A stretch of 64,000 nucleotides of DNA from an uncultured Ruminiclostridium sp. (GTDB lineage: Bacteria; Bacillota; Clostridia; Oscillospirales; Ruminococcaceae), in assembly GCA_944386545.1 (NCBI GenBank), contig CALXBK010000005.1, forward strand, positions 22,175-86,174. Direction: 5' to 3'. This document shows, one piece after another, positions 41,881 through 51,020 of this stretch. The notes beneath the pieces were generated by a model. That model saw only the letters and a list, made by a program, of their open reading frames with translations, was not told the DNA's origin and made no database searches. Each line of letters opens with the position of its first letter. Position 1 is the first letter of the stretch. Made by a program: the position numbers and the translations under genes.

Positions 41881-42846
41881 TTGAAGCCGAAGCTGCTGTG
41901 GCTGCTGACAGGCGGCACATTTTCCTGCGAGCAGGGAGAAAACGGGCTTGAGCCTGCAAAAGCCCCCCATGCGGAAAAAATCCTCGGAGCAATGCCCCAT
42001 TTACGGGAAAAATACGATATTACACCTAAGCGGATAATGAACATAGACAGTACCGACATGACACCCCGCGAGTGGGGAGAAATCGCAAAAGCGGTTGACG
42101 GCTCTGCCCTTTGCTTTGACGGAATTGTTATTACCCACGGCACGGACACGCTTGCGCATACTGCGGCGGCGCTTTATGCGGCGGTTAAAAATCCGCCCCT
42201 GCCGATTGTGCTGACAGGCTCGCAAAAGCCGTTTTTTGAGGAAAGCTCCGATGCGCCGAAAAATTTTGCCGACGCTTTTGCGGTTGCGGCAGACAGCCGT
42301 TTTAGGACCGTATGTGCGGTGTTCTGCGGCAGGATTTTCAGCGGCGTTGACATGACAAAGACGGACGCTGAAGGCTTTGACGCGTTTTATGCAAAAACCG
42401 CAGAATTAGGCTTTGTAAAAGAGGACAAAGCCGTGCTGACTTTTCCGGGTATGATAAGCAGGGGAGAATATTCCTTCAATCCCGGGGTTTTTGAAGCGGC
42501 AAAAAGCGTTGCGCTGATAAAGCTCCACCCTGCCTTTAACAAGGCGCTGATACCGATTATGATAGATACGGGCGTAAAAGCGTTTGTCGCAGAGGGGTAC
42601 GGCGTGGGCGGAATACCGCAGGCTGTGCTTTGCGAGCTTGAAAAAGCGGCAGTAAAGGGAATATTCACAATCCTTGTAACCCAGTGTCAAAGCGGTAGGG
42701 TGAACATGGAGATATATACGGTCGGCAACAGGGCGAGGGCGGCAGGAATAATAAGCGGCGGCGCTCTCACAGCGCATGCCGCCGTTATGACTGCGGCACA
42801 AATGCTTGCAAAAGGAGTGCAGGACAGTCAAATTCCGTTTGCGTGA
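41881..42846 (+). CDS. Type I L-asparaginase
   Basis: A 321-residue asparaginase/glutaminase-family enzyme that hydrolyses asparagine to aspartate and ammonia. The first catalytic Thr is in LLTGGTFS (Thr13), the second Thr-Asp pair in THGTDT (Thr88-Asp89), and the conserved TGSQKP follows near 113. No signal peptide is seen, which suggests a cytoplasmic type I enzyme. The start is a TTG after GGAAGGGAAG. It is followed by an RpiR-type regulator with its own promoter, so it is probably monocistronic. Confidence 0.93.
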   Translation: MKPKLLWLLTGGTFSCEQGENGLEPAKAPHAEKILGAMPHLREKYDITPKRIMNIDSTDMTPREWGEIAKAVDGSALCFDGIVITHGTDTLAHTAAALYAAVKNPPLPIVLTGSQKPFFEESSDAPKNFADAFAVAADSRFRTVCAVFCGRIFSGVDMTKTDAEGFDAFYAKTAELGFVKEDKAVLTFPGMISRGEYSFNPGVFEAAKSVALIKLHPAFNKALIPIMIDTGVKAFVAEGYGVGGIPQAVLCELEKAAVKGIFTILVTQCQSGRVNMEIYTVGNRARAAGIISGGALTAHAAVMTAAQMLAKGVQDSQIPFA

Positions 42847-42958
42847 GAATTTATTGTTTTTGCCTGTCCGCTCTGTAATACGGCAGGATTTTTCAGAGTG
42901 AAATCCGAAAACCACGTAAAAAACTGACGGGACTTTTTTGAAATATTGCAAATCTCTC

Positions 42959-42987
42959 TTGCAAAATTTTCGGATTTGTGCTAAAAT
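42959..42987 (+). promoter_or_regulatory. Promoter of the RpiR regulator gene
   Basis: TTGCAA (42959-42964) and TAAAAT (42982-42987), spacer 17 bp, 65 bp upstream of the ATG at 43052. Confidence 0.7.
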
Positions 42988-43051
42988 AATGCACAAGGAA
43001 TAACTGCGGCGCAATTACGCCATATATTTTTCCCGAAAGGACAGTAAGGTT

Positions 43052-43912
43052 ATGCAGGAAGATTTGCTTATTGAAATTGAAAACAGAATGGCGAGCTTTT
43101 CAAAAAGCCAGAAGCTGATTGCCAATTTTATAATCAACAGCTATGAAAAGGCGGCGTACATGACCGCACTGAAGCTGGGCAACGCAGTAGGAGTAAGCGA
43201 ATCCACCGTTGTGCGCTTTGCAATAGAGATGGGCTTTGAGGGCTATCCCGAGCTTCAGAAAAGCCTTCAGTCGCTTATCAAAAACCGCCTTACCGCCGTA
43301 CAGAGGATTAACATAACAAACGACCGCATAGGCAGCGACGGCGTACTTAAAAACACGCTTATGCAGGATATAGACCGTATCCGTCACACCTTAGAGGAGA
43401 TAGACAAGGACGTCTTTGACAAGGCGATAGAGAGAATTTGCAGTGCAAGAAGAATTTACATATTAGGCGCAATGAGCAGCAGTATCCTTGCAAGATTTTT
43501 GGACTATTACTTTCAGCTTATTTTCGACAATGTGCATTTCGTACAGGCGATAAGCACCAGCGGTATTTATCAGCAGATAGTACACATGACAAAGGACGAT
43601 GTGTTTATTGCAATTTCTTTCCCGCGCTATTCCCAGAGCACAATAAGGGCGACCGCCTATGCAAAGAACTGCGGAGCGAATGTAGTTGCGATAACGGACA
43701 GCACAAACTCCCCGCTTGCTGAATATGCAAGTGAGCTTCTCGTTGCAAGGAGCGACATGGCAAGCTTTGCGGATTCCCTTGTTGCACCGCTTAGCCTGCT
43801 CAACGCCGTTATCGTTGCGGTAAGCTCCGTCAACAAGGAAGGAATAGAGGAAACCTTCGGCAAGCTTGAAAAGCTGTGGGAGGAAAACGAGGTATACAAA
43901 AAGGACGTATGA
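43052..43912 (+). CDS. MurR/RpiR family transcriptional regulator
   Basis: A 286-residue regulator. The N-terminal HTH_6 domain (about 1-77) includes SKSQKLIANFIINSYEKAAYMTALKLGNAVGVSESTVVRFAIEMGFEGYPEL. The C-terminal SIS domain (about 120-250) has ARRIYILGAMSSSILARFLDYYF and AISFPRYSQSTIRATAYAKNCGANVVAITD, which in this family binds phosphosugars. No sugar operon lies next to it; the stop codon overlaps the start of a flavoprotein gene, so the pair is co-translated. Confidence 0.92.
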   Translation: MQEDLLIEIENRMASFSKSQKLIANFIINSYEKAAYMTALKLGNAVGVSESTVVRFAIEMGFEGYPELQKSLQSLIKNRLTAVQRINITNDRIGSDGVLKNTLMQDIDRIRHTLEEIDKDVFDKAIERICSARRIYILGAMSSSILARFLDYYFQLIFDNVHFVQAISTSGIYQQIVHMTKDDVFIAISFPRYSQSTIRATAYAKNCGANVVAITDSTNSPLAEYASELLVARSDMASFADSLVAPLSLLNAVIVAVSSVNKEGIEETFGKLEKLWEENEVYKKDV

Positions 43913-45138
43913 TGTTTTTTGATACGGTTGTGATAGGAGGCGGCGCAGCAGGAATGCTCGCCGCAGTCACCGCCGCCGAAAACGGTGAAACGGTCGCTGT
44001 AATCGAGCATAACGACAGGCTGGGCAAAAAGCTCGCCATAACGGGCAAGGGCAGGTGCAATCTCACAAACAACAGCGACAACGACAATATAATGAAGAAT
44101 ATACCCACCAACAGCCGCTTTTTGTACAGCGCTTTGGCGGGTTTTTCGGCTCATGACGTAATGGCGTTTTTTGAGAACCTCGGCGTTGCGCTGAAAACCG
44201 AGCGCGGCAACAGGGTGTTCCCCGCGTCGGACAAGGCGGCTGATGTGGTGAACGCCCTCAAACGCCGCATGGAGGAGCTTGATGTGCGGGTGATATACGC
44301 CCATGCGAAAAAGCTGATTACAAGCGAGGACGGAAAAAGGATTACGGGAGTGCTGTGCGGCGAAACGGTAAACGCAGGCAGGGTAATTCTTGCGACGGGC
44401 GGCGTATCCTATCCGAAAACAGGCTCTGACGGAAGCGGCTATAAGCTTGCTCAGCAGGTAGGACACACGATAATCCCGCCCAAGCCCATGCTCGTACCCG
44501 TCTGTATAAAACAGCGTTGCTGTGAAGCGCTTGCGGGACTTAGCCTCAAAAATGTCACGCTGTCGCTTATTGACAACAAAAGCGGCAAGGTGCTGTATAA
44601 GGAGCTCGGCGAGATGCTGTTCACCCATTTCGGCGTAAGCGGACCGCTTGTACTGTCGGCGTCGGCATTTATAAAAAATTCGGAGTACAGCTTTAAAATA
44701 GATTTCAAGCCCGCGCTTGATGAAAAGAAGCTGGATACCCGTCTGCTCCGTGATTTTGAGCAGATGAAGCAAAAGCAGATAGCAACGGTTATGCACGGAC
44801 TGCTCCCAAAGGCGCTCAGCTCTACCGTGCTTGAATTTGCGGGAGTAGCGCCCGACACGAAAATAAGCGAAGTTACAAGGGCGCAAAGGCAGTCGCTGGT
44901 AAAGGTGCTTAAAGGCTTTACGCTCACCGTCACGGGACTGCGCCCGGTGGACGAGGCGATAATCACGGACGGAGGAGTCAGCGTCAAGGAAATTGATCCC
45001 AAGACAATGCGCTCGCTGTTGGTTGACGGTCTGTATTTTGCGGGAGAGATAATCGACTGCGCGGCATATACGGGCGGGTATAACCTGCAAATCGCGTTTT
45101 CTACTGCGAGGGCTACCAAAAAAAGAAATACTGAGTAA
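43912..45138 (+). CDS. NAD(P)/FAD-dependent oxidoreductase (HI0933/BaiN-like)
   Basis: A 408-residue flavoprotein. The dinucleotide-binding motif is VVIGGGAAGMLAAVTAAE (about 6-23), and the family signature LGKKLAITGKGRCNLTNN follows near 36-53. The C-terminal FAD contact region is LYFAGEIIDCAAYTGGYNLQIAFSTA. Members are widespread in Clostridia; some have been linked to bile acid reduction, but most have no known substrate. The start is one of two adjacent ATGs; AAGGAC favours 43912, overlapping the regulator stop. Confidence 0.92.
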   Translation: MFFDTVVIGGGAAGMLAAVTAAENGETVAVIEHNDRLGKKLAITGKGRCNLTNNSDNDNIMKNIPTNSRFLYSALAGFSAHDVMAFFENLGVALKTERGNRVFPASDKAADVVNALKRRMEELDVRVIYAHAKKLITSEDGKRITGVLCGETVNAGRVILATGGVSYPKTGSDGSGYKLAQQVGHTIIPPKPMLVPVCIKQRCCEALAGLSLKNVTLSLIDNKSGKVLYKELGEMLFTHFGVSGPLVLSASAFIKNSEYSFKIDFKPALDEKKLDTRLLRDFEQMKQKQIATVMHGLLPKALSSTVLEFAGVAPDTKISEVTRAQRQSLVKVLKGFTLTVTGLRPVDEAIITDGGVSVKEIDPKTMRSLLVDGLYFAGEIIDCAAYTGGYNLQIAFSTARATKKRNTE

Positions 45139-45148
45139 TCGCAAATAA

Positions 45149-45185
45149 AGCGGCGGATTTTTCGGAATTTCGCCGCTATTTTGAT
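45149..45185 (+). terminator. Intrinsic terminator after the flavoprotein gene
   Basis: AGCGGCG pairs with CGCCGCT over a 15-nt loop, followed by ATTTTGATAATTTT. Confidence 0.75.
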
Positions 45186-45302
45186 AATTTTCTGAAAAAT
45201 ATTCTCAAAGCACTTAACATTTCACTTAATTTGTGGTATACTTAATAAAAGTATACATAAAACGGGATATATCCCGCAAACCCGATTTTAAAGGAAGAAC
45301 AA

Positions 45303-47681
45303 ATGAGCAATAACAGAACAGAATATATAAAGCTCGACGCCGAGCCGGACGAGCAGAAAAAAGACAATCCGAAAAAGAAAAAGAAAAAGCAGAACAAGGC
45401 GCTTAAAACCGTAAAGCACGTTTTCGGCGTTATCGGCACTACCCTGCTCAGTCTTTTTATGATAGCCATTATCACCTGCTGTATCGTGGCGGTTGCGCTG
45501 ACGGTGTATGTAATGCAGTTTGCGGATACGGCGTTCGACGTGGATCTCAAAAACGTAGAGCTTAGCTACACCAGCTTTATCTATGCGGAAAACGCCGAGG
45601 GCGAGCAGGTGGAGATAAAGCGGCTGTCGGGCGATGAAAACCGTATCTGGGTGGATATGGAGCAGATACCTAAGCACCTTCAGGATGCCTATGTCGCTGT
45701 CGAGGACAAGCGTTTTTACGACCATGAGGGCGTTGACTGGAAAAGAACCGTCAGAGTTACCATCTCCACGCTGTTCAACGGCTACGGCGAGGGTGGCTCG
45801 ACCATTACCCAGCAGCTTGTAAAGAACATTACGGGCGACGACAGAATTTCCCCCGAAAGAAAGATAAGGGAGATTTTCCGTGCGCTTCAGCTTGAAACGG
45901 AATACACGAAGATAGATATACTTGAAGCCTACCTCAACCGCGTGCCCTTAGGCGGTACGGTGTACGGAGTAGGCTCGGCGGCGTACTATTATTTCGGCAA
46001 GACGGTGGACCAGCTCACCATTGCGGAAAGTGCGATACTTGCGGGTATAACCCGTTCTCCGAGTGTGCTTAATCCCTATGCCGACCTTGAAAAGTCCAAG
46101 ACAAGACAGCTTTACGCGCTTAAATGTATGTACGACCAGGGACTTATCACCACCGACGAATACGAAGCGGCAAAGGTGGAGCAGGTGAAATTCCGCCTTA
46201 TTGTCGAGGGCGACGATTACGGCTATGTTGATCCGAGATATGAGGAATATTACGGCAACAACGAGGACGAGGACAGCAACGAGTACGACGATGAGGACAC
46301 CTATGAGGCTTATCGCTGGGACGAGTACGAGATAACACAGAACTGGTATGTAGACGCTGCTATCGAGCAGGTTATAGAGGACCTTGCCACGGCAAAGGGC
46401 ATGACCTATGAGGAAGCCAAGGAGGATTTATACAAGGGCGGCTATAAGATTTATCTCAACATGGATATGGAAATTCAGCAAAAGCTGGAGAACTTCTTTA
46501 AGGATCCGAACAATTTCTTTTACAGCTATGACAAGACCGCAATTGAAGAAAACCTCGTGCAGGGTGCGTTTGTGCTGATGGATTACAGAGGAAACGTAAT
46601 TGCTCTTGCGGGAGGAATAGGCGACAAGCCCGGCGACGGCTGTTTTAACAGGGCTACACAGGCGATATTGCCCATAGGCTCGACAATGAAGCCGATTTCG
46701 GTTTACGGACAGGCGGTAGACAAGGATATACTGACCTATTCATCAATGATATGGGATAAGTGCATTGAGCTTCCCGACGGCTCAAAGTGGCCCAGTAACT
46801 TTGAGGGCGACTACGGTACGGGAAAATACGTCCCCACCTGGTATGCCGTACAGCAGTCCAAGAACACGACGGCAGTAAGAATGGCGGATATGCTGGGTAT
46901 AAACACCTGCTTTGACTTCCTCACCGAAAAGCTGGGCGTCACCACTCTTGACTACACAAGCGATAAGGCGCTTTCTCCCATGGCGCTCGGACAGCTTACC
47001 GAGGGCATGACCCTGCTTGAGCTTGCGGGAGCGTATCAGATATTCGGCTCGGGCGGAGTGTATTACGAGCCTAAGCTGTATAACCTCATTACCGATTATA
47101 ATGACAATGTTATAATCGAACAGGAGATGCTGGGCGAGCGTGTTATGGACTCCGACAGCGCATATATCACCAACAGGCTGTTAAAGGCGGTAACGGACAC
47201 TACCAACGGCTCAGGTCGCCGTGCAAAGATTGACGGCATTGAGGTTGTCGGCAAGACGGGTACGTCAAACGATGAGCGTATACTCGCCTTTGCGGGACTT
47301 ACCCCCGATTACTGCGGCGTTATCAGAATAGGCTATGACGATAACAAGAAGATAACAAACACGAATTATATCTACATGGCGCAGGTTTGGCGGGAATTTA
47401 TGATACAGATTGTAGACGAAAACTCCACCAAGACCTTTGCCAAGGATCCGAATGTAGTTGAAAAGAATTACTGCACCGAAACGGGACTTATAGCTACCTC
47501 AAAGTGCCTTAACACCGAGGTCGGCTATTACAAGAAGGATACCCTGCCGCCCACCTGCGACAGCGAGCATAAAACTGTCGGCGAGGGGGAAAACGCACAG
47601 TCGGTTTACGTTATGGAGCATGCAGGAAATACCCTGCTTGTAAATATGACTGCTTCCGAAGAGGAGCAGGAGGAGGATTAA
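45303..47681 (+). CDS. Class A penicillin-binding protein (PBP1a type)
   Basis: A 792-residue bifunctional peptidoglycan synthase. A Lys-rich cytoplasmic start and one membrane helix (about 38-70) lead to the GT51 transglycosylase domain, with EDKRFYDHEGVDW (about 138-150) and GGSTITQQLVKNI. An acidic insert (about 310-340, NNEDEDSNEYDDEDTYE) separates it from the transpeptidase domain, which has the SxxK motif GSTMKP (about 458-463), SKN (about 518) and KTGTS (about 649). The enzyme is anchored and acts outside the membrane. GGAAG precedes ATG. Transcribed alone. Confidence 0.95.
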   Translation: MSNNRTEYIKLDAEPDEQKKDNPKKKKKKQNKALKTVKHVFGVIGTTLLSLFMIAIITCCIVAVALTVYVMQFADTAFDVDLKNVELSYTSFIYAENAEGEQVEIKRLSGDENRIWVDMEQIPKHLQDAYVAVEDKRFYDHEGVDWKRTVRVTISTLFNGYGEGGSTITQQLVKNITGDDRISPERKIREIFRALQLETEYTKIDILEAYLNRVPLGGTVYGVGSAAYYYFGKTVDQLTIAESAILAGITRSPSVLNPYADLEKSKTRQLYALKCMYDQGLITTDEYEAAKVEQVKFRLIVEGDDYGYVDPRYEEYYGNNEDEDSNEYDDEDTYEAYRWDEYEITQNWYVDAAIEQVIEDLATAKGMTYEEAKEDLYKGGYKIYLNMDMEIQQKLENFFKDPNNFFYSYDKTAIEENLVQGAFVLMDYRGNVIALAGGIGDKPGDGCFNRATQAILPIGSTMKPISVYGQAVDKDILTYSSMIWDKCIELPDGSKWPSNFEGDYGTGKYVPTWYAVQQSKNTTAVRMADMLGINTCFDFLTEKLGVTTLDYTSDKALSPMALGQLTEGMTLLELAGAYQIFGSGGVYYEPKLYNLITDYNDNVIIEQEMLGERVMDSDSAYITNRLLKAVTDTTNGSGRRAKIDGIEVVGKTGTSNDERILAFAGLTPDYCGVIRIGYDDNKKITNTNYIYMAQVWREFMIQIVDENSTKTFAKDPNVVEKNYCTETGLIATSKCLNTEVGYYKKDTLPPTCDSEHKTVGEGENAQSVYVMEHAGNTLLVNMTASEEEQEED

Positions 47682-47709
47682 TTCCCCTTAAACCAACGGC
47701 TTAAACTTA

Positions 47710-47740
47710 CCGTCGGACGGCTTGCCTCGCTGTCCGACGG
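47710..47740 (+). terminator. Hairpin after the PBP gene
   Basis: CCGTCGGAC pairs with GTCCGACGG around 13 nt. The following bases are not strongly T-rich, so termination strength is unclear. Confidence 0.5.
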
Positions 47741-47788
47741 TTCGGCTTGTCGAAAGTATTTTTCGTCAGTCTGTGAAAGGATATATTT

Positions 47789-48946
47789 ATGCAGTTCAGA
47801 TTTATTGCGCCCTGCCATTTCGGGCTTGAAAAAACGCTCTCCTTTGAAGTGAAAAAGGCGGGCGGCGAGGACGTTGAGGTTGCCGATGGCAAGGTTTGCT
47901 TTTCGGGTGACGAAAGGGTGCTTGTGAGAGCGAATATGAGCCTGTCCGGCGCCGAGCGTGTGGGAATACTTCTCGCACGCTTTAAAGCCGTTACCTTTGA
48001 ACAGCTTTTCCAAGGGGTAAAGGCAGTGCCGATAGAGCAGTTCGTAGGAAAATTCGACAGGTTTCCCATAAAGGGATACAGCCTTAAATCCAAGCTGTCA
48101 AGCGTGCCGGCCTGCCAGAAAATAATCAAAAAGGCAATGGTCGAGCGCATGAGGAGCGTTTATAAAATAGGTTATTTTCAGGAGACGGACACGCTGTATC
48201 AATTCAGCTTTTCGATATTAAAGGACGAGGTGTGCTTTATGCTTGACACCTCGGGCGAGGGACTGCACAAAAGAGGCTACCGCCGTTTTTCAAATGCCGC
48301 CCCGATAAAGGAAACGCTTGCGGCAGGCATTGCCGATATAGCAAGAGTAAGAGGCGGCGATGTGGTATGCGATCCCTTCTGCGGAAGCGGAACTTTGCTT
48401 ATTGAAAGCGCATATAAGGCGCTCAACATCGCCCCTTGCCTTAACAGGGAGTTTTCCGCTATGAGCTGGAGCATTATCCCACGTGAGCTGTGGGACGAGG
48501 TGCGAAGCGAACTTAAAGAAAAGGAAAGGGATTGCCCCGACTTTAAGCTGTACGGCTTTGACATAGATCCCCAGGCGGTGAAGCTGACAATGGAAAACGC
48601 CGAAAAGGCGGGCGTTGCAAAGTATCTTGAGGTTTCCTGCCGTGATATAGCCGATTTTACCTATCCCGAAAATGCAAGCTGTATTCTCTGTAATCCCCCT
48701 TACGGCGAACGTCTGCTTGATAAGGAGCAGGCACAGCGGCTTTATAAAATCATGGGAGAGCGTATGCCGGTAACCGACGGCAAGCGTATTTTTGTAATCA
48801 CTCCCGATGAAAAGTTTGAGGAGCATTTCGGCAGTAAGGCAGACAAAAACCGCAAGCTGTACAACGGTATGCTTATGTGCCGACTATATCAGTACGGCGT
48901 GCCGCCGTTGTCTGTTCGCAGGCATGATAAGGTTAGCAATATATAA
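47789..48946 (+). CDS. THUMP-domain class I RNA methyltransferase (RlmL/YpsC-like)
   Basis: A 385-residue enzyme with an N-terminal ferredoxin-like and THUMP RNA-binding part (about 1-155) and a methyltransferase domain with DPFCGSGTLLIESA (about 196-209), YGFDIDPQAVKL and the catalytic NPPYGERL (about 303-310). The family modifies guanine N2 in 23S rRNA. AAAGGATATATTT precedes the ATG. A perfect terminator follows. The exact rRNA position is inferred from the family. Confidence 0.9.
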   Translation: MQFRFIAPCHFGLEKTLSFEVKKAGGEDVEVADGKVCFSGDERVLVRANMSLSGAERVGILLARFKAVTFEQLFQGVKAVPIEQFVGKFDRFPIKGYSLKSKLSSVPACQKIIKKAMVERMRSVYKIGYFQETDTLYQFSFSILKDEVCFMLDTSGEGLHKRGYRRFSNAAPIKETLAAGIADIARVRGGDVVCDPFCGSGTLLIESAYKALNIAPCLNREFSAMSWSIIPRELWDEVRSELKEKERDCPDFKLYGFDIDPQAVKLTMENAEKAGVAKYLEVSCRDIADFTYPENASCILCNPPYGERLLDKEQAQRLYKIMGERMPVTDGKRIFVITPDEKFEEHFGSKADKNRKLYNGMLMCRLYQYGVPPLSVRRHDKVSNI

Positions 48947-48990
48947 AAGTCAGCGAGTGCCTGCGGGAGCAACGATACATCAGAATACAC

Positions 48991-49025
48991 AAAAAACAGC
49001 GGACACGGTGTGTTCGCTGTTTTTG
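48991..49025 (+). terminator. Strong intrinsic terminator
   Basis: AAAAACAGCG-ACAC and GTGT-CGCTGTTTTT form a long stem with single bulges and a T-run, after the RNA methyltransferase gene. Confidence 0.88.
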
Positions 49026-49030
49026 ATTAT

Positions 49031-49055
49031 AATGATGGGGCAAGCCCCATATTGA
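49031..49055 (-). repeat. Fragment of the 140-bp multi-hairpin repeat
   Basis: Read on the minus strand, 25 bases match the 5' end of the 140-bp element (first hairpin GGGGCTTGCCCC and flanks) with two mismatches. It abuts the 95-bp repeat that follows. Confidence 0.6.
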
Positions 49056-49149
49056 AGATTTCGGCTATCGTTAAACCCGAGGGCGCAAAATATCCTCGAT
49101 ATTTTTGCTTTATATAAGCGCCCGAGAACAGCCCGCGGCGGCTCGCCGC
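49055..49149 (+). repeat. 95-bp dispersed repeat, copy A
   Basis: Identical to 49195-49289, with a period of 140 bp. The unit holds an outer stem GGGCGC/GCGCCC, an inner hairpin ATATC-CTC-GATAT, the tag CGAGAACAG and a final GGCG-GCT-CGCC hairpin. The stretch 48947-49289 holds no gene: only the terminator, the fragment and these two copies. Confidence 0.92.
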
Positions 49150-49194
49150 AAATTTCATATTGCTTGTTTTGGCATAAATACGAAGAGGCGATAT

Positions 49195-49289
49195 AAGATT
49201 TCGGCTATCGTTAAACCCGAGGGCGCAAAATATCCTCGATATTTTTGCTTTATATAAGCGCCCGAGAACAGCCCGCGGCGGCTCGCCGC
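49195..49289 (+). repeat. 95-bp dispersed repeat, copy B
   Basis: Same 95 bases as copy A. It ends exactly at the stop codon of the minus-strand PC4-like gene. Confidence 0.92.
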
Positions 49290-49526
49290 TTATTCTTCAA
49301 AGGAGTCCTCTTCGTTTCTTGCGTTCCACAGCTCGACAAGTCTTTCCATTTCCTCCTCGGTGAGGGAAATTCCCTTGCCCATGCGGCTGTGGTCTGCCGC
49401 CCAGGAGCGAATATCGTACTTAGGCTCTCTGTCGTTCCAGCTTACCATGTTAAGCTCTATGTTGTAAGAGCCGCTTTCTCCGATTACGCCTAATTCCTTT
49501 GTGATTTCATACTTAAATTCTGCCAT
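49290..49526 (-). CDS. PC4/YdbC family single-stranded DNA-binding protein
   Basis: A 78-residue protein matching the bacterial YdbC family with the PC4 fold, which binds single-stranded DNA as a dimer. Recognisable segments are LNMVSWNDREPKYDIRSW, HSRMGKGISLTEEE and the C-terminal helix LVELWNARNEE. AAGGATATATTAAA precedes the ATG. It is the last gene of a likely repair operon with two DNA glycosylases, which fits a role at single-stranded DNA. Confidence 0.9.
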   Translation of the reverse strand: MAEFKYEITKELGVIGESGSYNIELNMVSWNDREPKYDIRSWAADHSRMGKGISLTEEEMERLVELWNARNEEDSFEE

Positions 49527-49561
49527 TTTAATATATCCTTTCTTAAAATCCGCTGATGCGG

Positions 49562-50308
49562 TTATTTTTGCCTTTTCTTTTCGGGCTTTTCCTTTTTTGC
49601 CCTCTGTGGTTTTTCCTTTTTGTGTTTTATCCTGGTATCGTCTGCAACCTCAACGGCGTCGAAGATACAGCGGTATCTCGGCGGTATCAGCTTGTTTATA
49701 TGCCGCTTGCCGAAGTACCACATCTTAAATTGCGCCTTGCCGAGAATATCGTCAAGATATGTATTTATATGATTGCGGTTAGTAATACCTATATCTATAA
49801 ATTCGATGAGCTTTGCGGGCGGCTCGTAGGTGATTATAAAATCCGCCTTGTAGTCATGCGCTTCAAGGTTTTCAATTCCCCTTGAAAGCTCCTCGTCGGT
49901 GGGAAGCTCCTGTATCCACTTCTTTTCATCGTCGGGCTCTAAGTAGCTGTTGTTCTCGTCGCTCTGACCGCCGCCGAAAACGAAAACCGTTTTTTCGGCA
50001 ATAGTGTAATATTCGCCCCGCATAAGCTGTCTTAAATTGCCCGAAATAATGCGGGTTTTGCCGCCGCACCATTCCTCAACGGGGTACTTTTCGAGAAGCT
50101 CGAAATTCTCATGCACGCCGTCTGCAAAAAGCACGCTGTATTTCTTTCTGCCGAGCTTTTTGAGCAGAGCCTTTTCTTTTTTGCTTCCGTCCCAGATAAG
50201 CCCGAAATCGCCCGTGATTATAAGCGCGTCGCCCCGTCTGAGCTTTTTCAGCGCAGGGCTTTTAAACCGTTTCATATCACCGTGCAGATCGCCGGTAACA
50301 CATATCAT
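49562..50308 (-). CDS. Metallophosphoesterase family protein with altered metal-site motifs
   Basis: A 248-residue calcineurin-fold protein. The first motifs are normal: GDLHGD at residues 6-11 and GDFGLIW at about 33-39. Later motifs differ from the usual family: GNHEN reads GVHEN, the usual THxxP reads TYEPP, and FGHYH reads FGKRH. Three predicted metal or phosphate ligands are therefore replaced. The C-terminus is a Lys/Glu-rich tail. AGAGGTAAAGAAT precedes ATG. Between ung and the PC4-like gene. It may be inactive or have changed chemistry. Confidence 0.85.
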   Translation of the reverse strand: MICVTGDLHGDMKRFKSPALKKLRRGDALIITGDFGLIWDGSKKEKALLKKLGRKKYSVLFADGVHENFELLEKYPVEEWCGGKTRIISGNLRQLMRGEYYTIAEKTVFVFGGGQSDENNSYLEPDDEKKWIQELPTDEELSRGIENLEAHDYKADFIITYEPPAKLIEFIDIGITNRNHINTYLDDILGKAQFKMWYFGKRHINKLIPPRYRCIFDAVEVADDTRIKHKKEKPQRAKKEKPEKKRQK

Positions 50309-50332
50309 ATTCTTTACCTCTTTCCTTTGCTC

Positions 50333-51010
50333 TTACTCCTTGTAAAGATGCCAGTCTATCGGCTGTATGCCGTTATTTACAAGGAAATTATTCGCCGCCG
50401 AAAAGTGACGGCAGCCGAAAAAGCCGTTATACGCCGACAGGGGACTCGGATGCGCCGCTGTCAGAATAAGGTGATTTTTATTTGTTATAAGCAGAATTTT
50501 CGACTTTGCGTAGTTGCCCCACAGAAGAAAAACCGTAGGCGTTTTACGGCGGTTAAGCAGCTCTATCACTCCGTCGGTGAACTGCTCCCAGCCCTTTGCC
50601 CTGTGACTGCCCGCCTGCCCCTCTCTGACGGTGAGAGCAGCGTTTAACAGCAGTACGCCCTGTTTTGCCCAACAGGTAAGCTCGCCGTAATCGGGATCAA
50701 AATCAATACCGAGGTCGGCGTTTATCTCTGCAAAGATGTTTTTGAGCGAGGGCGGCGGCATAACTCCTCTTTTTACCGAGAAGCACAGCCCGTGCGCCTG
50801 TCCCGCGCCGTGGTACGGGTCCTGTCCCAATATTACCGCCTTTACCTTTTCATACGGAGTGTATCGAAAGGCATTGAAAATGCAGTCGGCGGGCGGGTAA
50901 ATCCTGTGCGTATTATACTCGCTGACTAAAAACCGCCTTAACTTTCTATAGTTTTCGCTTTCAATCAAGCCGCTTAAAAGCTCGTCCCAATCGTTTCCTA
51001 TACTGACCAT
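50333..51010 (-). CDS. ung: Uracil-DNA glycosylase (family 1)
   Basis: A 225-residue enzyme that removes uracil from DNA. The catalytic water-activating motif GQDPYHGAGQAHGLCFSV (about 63-80) carries the key Asp, and the DNA-intercalating motif HPSPLSAYNGFFGCRHF (about 186-202) is intact. Length is normal for the family. GAGGATAAAAC precedes ATG. It starts ten bases after the OGG1-like glycosylase stop in the same operon. Confidence 0.96.
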   Translation of the reverse strand: MVSIGNDWDELLSGLIESENYRKLRRFLVSEYNTHRIYPPADCIFNAFRYTPYEKVKAVILGQDPYHGAGQAHGLCFSVKRGVMPPPSLKNIFAEINADLGIDFDPDYGELTCWAKQGVLLLNAALTVREGQAGSHRAKGWEQFTDGVIELLNRRKTPTVFLLWGNYAKSKILLITNKNHLILTAAHPSPLSAYNGFFGCRHFSAANNFLVNNGIQPIDWHLYKE

Positions 51011-51020
51011 GTTTTATCCT

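Noticed and set aside
43657..45144. A 495-codon open frame antisense to the flavoprotein gene
   Set aside because: It is a long shadow frame of a well-supported gene; composition is Arg/Tyr/His-rich and matches no family.
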